Below the pieces are notes generated by a model. The model was given only the letters and a program-made list of their open reading frames with translations, was not told the DNA's origin and searched no databases. A program made the position numbers and the translations under genes. This document shows positions 23,202 to 29,077 of a DNA stretch of 43,123 nt, in pieces (position 1 is the stretch's first letter; each line of letters begins with the position of its first letter). Source of the stretch: Lachnospiraceae bacterium (GTDB taxonomy: Bacteria; Bacillota; Clostridia; Lachnospirales; Lachnospiraceae); contig JAILBQ010000045.1 in the NCBI GenBank assembly GCA_024680815.1, positions 1 through 43,123 on the forward strand, written 5' to 3'.

Positions 23202-24428
23202 ATGATGAAATTTCAGGCTTTTCTTATAAAATACGGCGAAATCGGACTTAAGGGAAAGAACCGCTACGTATTTGAGGACGCCCTTGTCCGGCAGATTAAA
23301 AACGCCTTAAAGACCGCAGGCGAGGGTAAGTTTGAGGTCTCCCGCATAAACGGACGTATCTTTGTCCATGCCCCGGAAGACTACGACTTCGATCTGACTC
23401 TTTCCGCCCTTAAGCATGTTTTCGGCGTCACCGGCATCTGCCCGGTCCGGGTCATACCCAACCGGACTCCCAAAGGAATCGCTGAAGCGGTTGTGGATTT
23501 TATCAGGGAAAACTATGAGCGGTTTGACTTTACCTTCAAGATCAATACAAGAAGGGCAAACAAGGCCTACCCCTTAGGCTCAATGGAGCTGGATGCCCTT
23601 GTGGGAGAGGCCGTGCTTGAAGCCTTTCCCGATATGCGCGTCGATGTTCACAGCCCGGAGGAAATGATACATATCGAGGTGCGAAAAGAGGATATCTACC
23701 TTTACTCCCTGGTATTTAAGGGCCCCGGCGGTATGCCCGTGGGCACAGGGGGAAAGGCCATGCTCCTTTTATCCGGCGGCATTGATTCCCCTGTGGCGGG
23801 TTATATGATTTCAAAACGGGGAGTACAGCTGGATGCCGTATATTTCCACGCTCCGCCCTATACCTCGGAGCGGGCAAAGCAGAAGGTGGTGGATCTGGCC
23901 CGCATCATCTCCGCCTATGCCGGAGTGATATATCTGCATGTCATCAATTTTACCGATATACAGATGTATATCTATGACCAATGTCCCCACGAGGAGCTGA
24001 CCATTATCATGCGCCGTTATATGATGCGGATAGCCGAACGCCTCGCAGTCTCTTCTGACTGCCTGGGGCTTGTCACCGGCGAATCCATCGGCCAGGTTGC
24101 CTCACAGACCATGAAGAGTCTCCTTGCCACCAACGAGGTCTGCACACTTCCGGTCTACAGACCCCTTATCGGCTTTGACAAGCAAGAAATCATCGAAATT
24201 GCCGGAAATATCGGAACCTTTGAGACTTCGATACTACCATATGAGGACTGCTGCACGATCTTTGTGGCAAAGCACCCCGTAACCAAGCCCAATCTGAATA
24301 TCATCCGCCGTTCCGAGCTTCTTTTAAAGGAAAAAATCGATACCATGGTGGAAGAAGCCGTCGCCGGGGACGAGGTGATCGTTATCCGTCACGGCGAAGC
24401 CGCTTCCGTGGAAAGGCTCAGAGGATGA
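23202..24428 (+). CDS. thiI: tRNA 4-thiouridine synthetase ThiI
   Basis: 408 aa. The N-terminal ferredoxin-like and THUMP domains (about residues 1-165, with LIKYGEIGLKGKNRYVFED) bind tRNA. The PP-loop ATPase SGGIDSP (191-197) adenylates U8. Later motifs are YFHAPPYTSERAKQKV, GESIGQVASQT and YEDCCTIFVAKHP with a candidate sulfur-handling cysteine pair. The C-terminal rhodanese domain of the E. coli protein is missing, as is usual in Firmicutes. The sulfur probably comes from the upstream desulfurase. The stop overlaps the next start as ATGA. Confidence 0.95.
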   Translation: MMKFQAFLIKYGEIGLKGKNRYVFEDALVRQIKNALKTAGEGKFEVSRINGRIFVHAPEDYDFDLTLSALKHVFGVTGICPVRVIPNRTPKGIAEAVVDFIRENYERFDFTFKINTRRANKAYPLGSMELDALVGEAVLEAFPDMRVDVHSPEEMIHIEVRKEDIYLYSLVFKGPGGMPVGTGGKAMLLLSGGIDSPVAGYMISKRGVQLDAVYFHAPPYTSERAKQKVVDLARIISAYAGVIYLHVINFTDIQMYIYDQCPHEELTIIMRRYMMRIAERLAVSSDCLGLVTGESIGQVASQTMKSLLATNEVCTLPVYRPLIGFDKQEIIEIAGNIGTFETSILPYEDCCTIFVAKHPVTKPNLNIIRRSELLLKEKIDTMVEEAVAGDEVIVIRHGEAASVERLRG

Positions 24429-26137
24429 CTGCGCTGCAATCCGAAACCGCGACCGGAACCGGCATAAAAAAACCGGTTTTCCGGGAATATTTTCTGTTTC
24501 TCTATGGTTTTGTTCTCGGAGCGGTTCTCTTTTTTGCCATATACGGCTTCCGGGTTTTCAATCCGGCGGAAAACAGCTGGATCTTTAACGTTTCCGACCC
24601 CGATATAAGGCAGCACTATCTGGGCTGGTGCCATTACAGGAACGCCCCCTGGAGCTTCCCGTTCTGTATTGTGGACTCTCTGTCCTATCCCTACCCGGTC
24701 TCCTGCCTCTGGACTGATTCAATTCCGCTGTTTGCCGTTATCTTCAAGCTCTTTGCCCCGATTCTTCCCGAAACCTTCCAGTATCTCGGGCTCTATGGCT
24801 GTCTTTCCATGGCTCTGACGGGAGGGACGGCAGCGCTTTTATTGAAACGTGTAACCGAAGGGTACGCCGGAGAACAGTTTATCCCACTTCTCGGGGTATT
24901 TCCCTTTGTTTTAAGCTTTCCCCTCTTCCAGCGCATGTTTTACCATACGTCCCTGACCGCGCATTATTTTATCCTGCTTTCCCTCCTCTTCTGGCTGGAT
25001 AAAGCGGAGTCCCGCTCCTTAAAAACTCTCTGTCTGCGCTGGGGGCTTCTCTCTCTTGTCGTGATTTTAATTCACCCCTACCTCTGGGCCATGGTTTCCC
25101 TCATAGCGGTTTTCTCTCTGATCGAGGATTGTTATGTAAACCGTATTTGGTATCGTCCGGCTGCCGTCTGTGCCTGTCTGGCCGGGACGGCTTTTCTGGG
25201 GCTTTTTGCGGAGGGGGCGTTTTACGGGCATGTTTCCGCCTCCTACGGGACCGGAGGCTATGAAAGCAATTTAAATACTCTTTTTAATCCTCTCGGACTG
25301 GGGCGGATATATTCTGCCCTTCCTCTGGAAACCCCCACACAATATGAGGGCTACGGCTATCTCGGACTCGGAATGCTGATTTTAACGGGACTTTCCGCAG
25401 TGCTCCTGATTTTCGCCCTGAAGAAGCGGGGAACCCTCCGGGGACTTTTCCGCACCCGCCCGAAAGCGGTTCTTTTCGCTTTTGCCGCCCTTTTCTTTTT
25501 CGTTCTCGCCTGCATTCCCCATATTGCGCTGGGAGCGGTAAAGCTTGTACATCTTCCACTTCCCGGGCTCCTTGGCAAAATCATCGGAATTTTCCGCTCC
25601 ACAGGCCGGTTTATCTGGGTCAGTGTCTATATTCTGATTACAGGAGCCTTCGCCGTACTTTCACGAAAAGGAAAGGAGGCGCTGGTGGTGCCCGCGGTGC
25701 TTATCTGCGTTCTTATTCAGCTTTTTGATATATCCGGAGCGGTGGGAGAACGATTTAAATTTTTTCACTCGGAGTTCCGGGAAATTCCGACGGATTTTGA
25801 TGACCCGAAGCTTATGGCCGTTATGGACAGATACCGCCATTTCATTTTCACGTACGACGACCTGCTTTTTACCATGGATACGGCATATTTTGCATACCTG
25901 AACAGGATGACTCTGAATAAATTTTATTACGCAAGGAATAACGACGAAGATGTAAAAGCGGAGCTTACACGGTCAATGGACGCGGTGCGGGAGGGACATC
26001 CCGCAAAGGATGTGATCTATCTGTTTAATGAAGAAACCTTTAAGGAATATAAGAGCAGTGTCCTTCATTTTTATCTGATTGACGGCAAAATTCTGGGAAC
26101 CGCAGAAGCGGTTCCCGGACTGGATGAGCTTAAATAG
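24425..26137 (+). CDS. Polytopic membrane protein, DUF6311-like
   Basis: 570 aa. About ten hydrophobic segments lie between residues 25 and 430, and the C-terminal 130 residues are soluble and mixed. A first outer loop contains WIFNVSDPDIRQHYLGWCHY and WSFPFCIVDSLSYPYPVSCL, which resembles the DUF6311 / GT-C-like membrane glycosyltransferase pattern with an acidic pair after the first helix. No catalytic assignment is possible. It is coupled to thiI by an ATGA overlap, an unexpected partner for tRNA thiolation, so it may only ride on the operon. Its last codons also form the terminator of the opposing HPr-like gene. Confidence 0.7.
   Translation: MTALQSETATGTGIKKPVFREYFLFLYGFVLGAVLFFAIYGFRVFNPAENSWIFNVSDPDIRQHYLGWCHYRNAPWSFPFCIVDSLSYPYPVSCLWTDSIPLFAVIFKLFAPILPETFQYLGLYGCLSMALTGGTAALLLKRVTEGYAGEQFIPLLGVFPFVLSFPLFQRMFYHTSLTAHYFILLSLLFWLDKAESRSLKTLCLRWGLLSLVVILIHPYLWAMVSLIAVFSLIEDCYVNRIWYRPAAVCACLAGTAFLGLFAEGAFYGHVSASYGTGGYESNLNTLFNPLGLGRIYSALPLETPTQYEGYGYLGLGMLILTGLSAVLLIFALKKRGTLRGLFRTRPKAVLFAFAALFFFVLACIPHIALGAVKLVHLPLPGLLGKIIGIFRSTGRFIWVSVYILITGAFAVLSRKGKEALVVPAVLICVLIQLFDISGAVGERFKFFHSEFREIPTDFDDPKLMAVMDRYRHFIFTYDDLLFTMDTAYFAYLNRMTLNKFYYARNNDEDVKAELTRSMDAVREGHPAKDVIYLFNEETFKEYKSSVLHFYLIDGKILGTAEAVPGLDELK
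26087..26116 (-). terminator. Intrinsic terminator of the HPr-like gene
   Basis: Read leftward, a perfect 9-bp stem GGGAACCGC/GCGGTTCCC with loop TTCT (26116-26095) is followed by AGAATTTT. It begins 40 nt past the HPr-like stop and lies inside the final codons of the opposing membrane-protein gene. On the plus strand no T-run follows, so it works in one direction only. Confidence 0.68.
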
Positions 26138-26155
26138 TTTGCAACTTCTTTAAAA

Positions 26156-26392
26156 TTAACCTTCGATGATGTAATCCTTCAGAGACTCCATCACTTCTTC
26201 GATTTTATCATCAGCATGTATGTTGAGATCGATTGGCTTGGAAAGATCAAGACTGAAAATACCCATAATGGATTTGGCATCAATCACGTATCTGCCGGAA
26301 ACAAGATCAAAGTCATAGTCGAATTTCGTGATATCATTCACGAAGTTTTTCACCTTGTCAATGGAATTCAGGGATATTTTTACTGTTTTCAT
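26156..26392 (-). CDS. HPr-like protein lacking the active-site histidine
   Basis: 78 aa, slightly shorter than HPr (about 88). The alpha/beta sandwich of HPr is recognisable, above all around DAKSIMGIFSLDLSKP, which keeps the regulatory serine (S41, equivalent to Ser46) and the SIMG motif. In the place of the phosphoryl-carrying His15-Ala-Arg-Pro the sequence reads SIDKVKNFVND, with no histidine. It therefore cannot act as a PTS phosphocarrier and recalls Crh, which also lost His15. Role by analogy: a regulator phosphorylated by HPr kinase, or a stand-alone binding protein. AGGAGG lies 8 nt before the ATG. It is monocistronic and divergent from mtaB. Confidence 0.8.
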   Translation of the reverse strand: MKTVKISLNSIDKVKNFVNDITKFDYDFDLVSGRYVIDAKSIMGIFSLDLSKPIDLNIHADDKIEEVMESLKDYIIEG

Positions 26393-26415
26393 GAAACGTG
26401 CCTCCTGATATTTAG

Positions 26416-26424
26416 TGTTATAAT
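26416..26424 (+). promoter_or_regulatory. Extended -10 promoter of mtaB
   Basis: TGT-TATAAT (26416-26424) is an extended -10 element; no good -35 is seen 16-18 bp upstream. The core TTATAA is nearly symmetric, so the opposite strand could serve the divergent HPr-like gene. The resulting mtaB leader would be about 105 nt and contains a small CGCG-CTT-CGCG hairpin near 26452-26462. Confidence 0.5.
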
Positions 26425-26534
26425 CTTAGTTGAGAAAATTACCGGATTATTTCGCGCTTCGCGCTGTAACATTCATCTTAAATTTTCTGATGATAATTGT
26501 CAACCGTAAAGATAAAGAAAACGAAAGGGAAAAA

Positions 26535-27803
26535 GTGGTTACTGTTGCGCTGCACACCCTTGGCTGCAAGGTCAATGCCTGCGAGTCGGAAAAAATCGAA
26601 GCCTCTCTTAAGGAGGCGGGCTTTCTCATCGTCCCTTTCTCCTCTTCGGCAGATGTTTATATCGTAAATACCTGTTCCGTTACGAATATTGCCGACCGGA
26701 AATCCAGACAGCTTCTTCACCGGGCGAAGAAGCTTAATCCCGACGCCCTTATAATAGCGGCAGGCTGCTATGTCAATACCCGGGGCCGGGAGGAGGTTAC
26801 AGCCGATCCGCTTGTGGATCTGGCCTTTTCAAACGAGGAAAAAACGGGTATCTGTGCTTTTCTTAAGGAACGTTTTTCCAATCGGCTTTCTTCCGAAGGG
26901 GCGGCTGATACTTCCCTTTTCTCGCTGGAACATACAAGAGTGTTCCTTAAGGTTCAGGACGGCTGTGACATGTTCTGCTCCTACTGCGTCATACCCTACG
27001 CCAGGGGAAGGATAAAAAGCATCCCGGAAGCGGAGCTTATCCGGGAAGTCACCTCTCTTGCCTCTCATGGGTACAGGGAATTCATTTTAACCGGTATACA
27101 TTTAAGCTCCTACGGAAAAGATCTTCCGGAGGGCAAAACAGATCTTATGACCCTGATCCGTTCTCTTTCCGGCATTTCCGGAGTAAGGCGGCTGCGCCTG
27201 GGCTCTCTGGAGCCCGGAATCATAACAGAGGACTTTGCCCGCTTTCTTTCGGAAATTCCGGCTCTTTGTCCCCATTTTCATCTTTCGCTCCAGAGCGGAT
27301 CGGACAGTGTTTTAAAAAGAATGAACCGCAAATATGACACCAAGCGATATGCCGAAAGTGTGAAACTGCTGAGACAATATTTTGATGATCCGGCAATCAC
27401 CACGGACGTGATAGTGGGCTTTCCCGGTGAAAGCGATACGGAATTTGAAGAGACGGTCTCCTTTTTAAAGCGGATCGGCTTCTATGAAACCCATGTATTC
27501 CAATACTCGAGAAGGGCCGGAACTGCGGCGGACCGTATGCCGGGACAGCTCTCCTCCGGGGTAAAGGCTGAACGGGAAAAAGTGCTTTTAAGGATGACGG
27601 AAGAGCGGCGAAAGGCCTATGCGGACTCACGGATCGGAAAAGACGCTGAAGTGCTCTTTGAAGAAAACAACGAGGGATATACAAAAGAATACATCAGGGT
27701 TCGATGTATGAACCCTGATGCGGTGAACGGTTCCATTCTTTACGGGACAATTACCGGACGCGAAAACAACCGCCTTATGAGCTTTGAGCCCAGACAGCTT
27801 TAA
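26535..27803 (+). CDS. mtaB: tRNA t6A37 methylthiotransferase MtaB
   Basis: 422 aa from GTG 26535, chosen because AAAGGGA lies about 4-6 nt upstream and the protein then begins VVTVALHTLGCKVN as MtaB proteins do; an upstream TTG at 26430 is rejected. The N-terminal Fe-S cysteines are C11 (LGCKVN), C47 (NTCSVTN) and C78 (AGCYVN). The radical SAM motif is C144-x3-C148-x2-C151 in GCDMFCSYC. Later conserved pieces are LTGIHLSSYG, HLSLQSGSDSVLKRMNRKY and VIVGFPGESDTEFEET, with a C-terminal TRAM domain. It converts t6A37 to ms2t6A in tRNA. It ends on a TTAA shared with the manC stop. Confidence 0.92.
   Translation: MVTVALHTLGCKVNACESEKIEASLKEAGFLIVPFSSSADVYIVNTCSVTNIADRKSRQLLHRAKKLNPDALIIAAGCYVNTRGREEVTADPLVDLAFSNEEKTGICAFLKERFSNRLSSEGAADTSLFSLEHTRVFLKVQDGCDMFCSYCVIPYARGRIKSIPEAELIREVTSLASHGYREFILTGIHLSSYGKDLPEGKTDLMTLIRSLSGISGVRRLRLGSLEPGIITEDFARFLSEIPALCPHFHLSLQSGSDSVLKRMNRKYDTKRYAESVKLLRQYFDDPAITTDVIVGFPGESDTEFEETVSFLKRIGFYETHVFQYSRRAGTAADRMPGQLSSGVKAEREKVLLRMTEERRKAYADSRIGKDAEVLFEENNEGYTKEYIRVRCMNPDAVNGSILYGTITGRENNRLMSFEPRQL
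27682..27720 (-). terminator. Intrinsic terminator of manC
   Basis: Read leftward, an 11-bp perfect stem CATCAGGGTTC/GAACCCTGATG with a 7-nt loop (27720-27692) is followed by TATTCTTTTG. It starts 80 nt past the manC stop, inside the mtaB coding sequence. No T-run follows in the mtaB direction. Confidence 0.7.
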
Positions 27804-28873
27804 AGGTACTCCGTCCGGTTACATACCTTAAGGTTTTCCAGCACCTTTTTTATATCCTGGGTGCTGTCCTTGGCGCAGATAAGCGTTGCATCCTCGGTAT
27901 CCACAACCACGAGATCCTTTAAACCGACGCAGGCGATAAGCTTTCTTCCGCCCCGTATGATACAGTCATTCGTATCAATCGTGATAATATTGCCGTTAAC
28001 GATGTTCCCGGCATCATTGGTCTGGAAGGTTCTCTCCATGGCATTCCAGCTGCCCACGTCGTCCCAGCCGAAGGCACCCGGAACCGTGTGGATATTATCC
28101 GCCTTTTCCATGATTCCGTAATCAATGGAAATCGAAGGAAAGGTGGGATATATTTTCTCCACCACATCAGTCTCGGCGCTGGTGCCTACCGCGTCCTTTA
28201 TCACCATAAGTGATTCAAAAACATCCGGCATAATTCTCTCAAAGCATTTAAGGATGGAGCCGGTTTTCCAGACAAACATACCGGAGTTCCAGAGGTATTC
28301 TCCGCTTGCAAGATATCCTTTTGCCGTTTCAAAATCAGGTTTCTCCGCAAAATGCTCCACGCGGTAACCGTTCTTTTCCCTCACGGCGGAATTAAACTTT
28401 ACATAGCCGTAGCCTGTCTCGGGATGATCCGGGGTTATGCCGATGGTTACCAGCGCATCCAGTCCTTCGGCCAGCTCGGTGGCATCGGAAAGGGCGTTGA
28501 TAAACATATTGTTGTTTTTCACAAGGTGGTCGCTCGGAAGAACTATCATTATGGCATCGCCGTATTTCTTCGCGATTTTTGCCGCGCCGTAGCCTATGGA
28601 AGGAGCGGTGTTGCGGCGAACCGGTTCACATATCACATTTTCCTCCGGAACCTCGGGAAGCTGCTCCCGGACCAGGGGCAGATAGGTACGGTTGGTGGAA
28701 ATATAAATATCCTCTGCGGCCACAAGGGGGGCTATACGCTCCACACTTAACTGGATCAGGGTTTTTCCGTCATTTGTCAGGGAAAGGAACTGTTTGGGCA
28801 GGTTTTTCCGGCTCATGGGCCAGAAACGTTCCCCGTGTCCGCCTGCCATAATCAATGCGGTTGTTTTCATCAT
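27800..28873 (-). CDS. manC: Mannose-1-phosphate guanylyltransferase
   Basis: 357 aa, monofunctional length (no C-terminal phosphomannose isomerase domain). The nucleotidyltransferase signature ALIMAGGHGERFWPMSRKNL and PKQFLSL lies at about residues 6-32. Further conserved blocks are ICEPVRRNTAPSIGYGA, IVLPSDHLV, TGYGYVKF, HFAEKPDFETAKGYL, WNSGMFVWK and DYGIMEK. It makes GDP-mannose from GTP and mannose-1-phosphate, a donor for mannosyl glycans and a precursor of GDP-fucose. Two adjacent ATGs (28873, 28870) are possible; AAAGGA is better spaced for the second. A structured leader with its own promoter lies upstream. Confidence 0.95.
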   Translation of the reverse strand: MMKTTALIMAGGHGERFWPMSRKNLPKQFLSLTNDGKTLIQLSVERIAPLVAAEDIYISTNRTYLPLVREQLPEVPEENVICEPVRRNTAPSIGYGAAKIAKKYGDAIMIVLPSDHLVKNNNMFINALSDATELAEGLDALVTIGITPDHPETGYGYVKFNSAVREKNGYRVEHFAEKPDFETAKGYLASGEYLWNSGMFVWKTGSILKCFERIMPDVFESLMVIKDAVGTSAETDVVEKIYPTFPSISIDYGIMEKADNIHTVPGAFGWDDVGSWNAMERTFQTNDAGNIVNGNIITIDTNDCIIRGGRKLIACVGLKDLVVVDTEDATLICAKDSTQDIKKVLENLKVCNRTEYL

Positions 28874-28980
28874 TTATCCTTTAAAAATCGACCGCCGATT
28901 CCGGAACCGGAACGGCGGTCTTTACCCAATACGGGTTTGTTTTTAATGCTCCCGGCAATAAGTGCCAACAAATAAAACAT
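28870..28980 (-). CDS. Candidate 36-codon leader ORF overlapping manC
   Basis: An ATG at 28980 opens 36 codons (begins MFYLLALIAGSIKNKPVLG, then a Gly/Arg/Ser-rich part, ends FLKDK) whose TGA overlaps the first manC ATG by 4 bp (ATGA). The frame runs through the 3' arm of the long-range stem and through the whole terminator hairpin. A translating ribosome would therefore open both structures and could re-start on manC. Against it: no Shine-Dalgarno stands before the ATG, and an open frame of this length is not rare by chance. There is no run of one amino acid that would mark a classical attenuator peptide. Confidence 0.35.
   Translation of the reverse strand: MFYLLALIAGSIKNKPVLGKDRRSGSGIGGRFLKDK
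28883..28920 (-). terminator. Terminator-like hairpin in the manC leader
   Basis: Leftward: GACCGCCG (28920-28913), an inner TTCCGG/CCGGAA stem, a single bulged T, CGGCGGTC (28897-28890), then GATTTTT. The stem totals 14 bp with one bulge. It ends about 17 nt before manC, so it would stop transcription or, if read through, sit just before the ribosome site. It may alternatively end a small RNA. Confidence 0.6.
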
Positions 28981-29011
28981 TCAGAGAGATATAAGGGAGA
29001 CCGCCGGGAGC
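28948..29011 (-). repeat. Long-range 9-bp inverted repeat in the manC leader
   Basis: GCTCCCGGC (29011-29003) and GCCGGGAGC (28956-28948) are exact complements; two further G-T pairs extend the stem inward. The 5' arm shares CGGC with the first copy of the competing 8-mer, so this stem and the antiterminator pairing exclude each other. Confidence 0.7.
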
Positions 29012-29034
29012 CTATGCTACTTTACAGCATCTCT

Positions 29035-29063
29035 ACCATAACACGGAATGTCTCCCGTGTCAA
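29035..29063 (-). promoter_or_regulatory. Promoter of the manC leader, with palindrome in the spacer
   Basis: On the minus strand a consensus TTGACA (29063-29058), a 17-bp spacer (29057-29041) and TATGGT (29040-29035). The region from the end of the -35 to the -10 contains a perfect inverted repeat ACACGG-8-CCGTGT (29060-29041), well placed for a repressor or activator. It lies in the gap just after the uvrA stop. Confidence 0.68.
29041..29060. repeat. ACACGG-8-CCGTGT palindrome (operator candidate)
   Basis: A 6-bp-arm inverted repeat with an 8-bp centre, overlapping the -35 hexamer and the whole spacer of the manC leader promoter. No T-run follows in either direction, so it is not a uvrA terminator. 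I do not recognise the binding site. Confidence 0.5.
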
Positions 29064-29077
29064 TGTTCAATCCCGGT

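Larger units (their letters stand above)
28874..29030 (-). ncRNA. Structured manC leader RNA or small RNA (riboswitch/attenuator-like)
   Basis: From the promoter at 29063-29035 the predicted transcript starts near 29030-29028. In order it contains: a 5' hairpin ATGCT/AGCAT; a 9-bp long-range stem GCTCCCGGC (29011-29003) with GCCGGGAGC (28956-28948) around a 46-nt AU-rich loop; a small ACCC/GGGT hairpin (28935-28923); and a terminator-like hairpin (28920-28890). The 8-mer CGGCGGTC occurs twice (29006-28999 and 28897-28890) and its complement GACCGCCG once between them (28920-28913), so two alternative folds are possible. I could not match it to TPP, SAM, c-di-GMP, ZTP, preQ1, T-box or 6S consensus by eye. 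Confidence 0.55.

Noticed and set aside
26430..26534. TTG start giving MtaB 35 extra residues, possibly leaderless
   Set aside because: MtaB proteins begin close to the HTLGCKVN motif, and a GTG with AAAGGGA upstream fits better; the TTG is only 5 nt from the -10 box.
28874..29030. manC leader as a T-box, TPP, SAM, ZTP, preQ1, c-di-GMP or 6S element
   Set aside because: None of the conserved core strings of these classes is visible by eye; a covariance search is needed to be certain.
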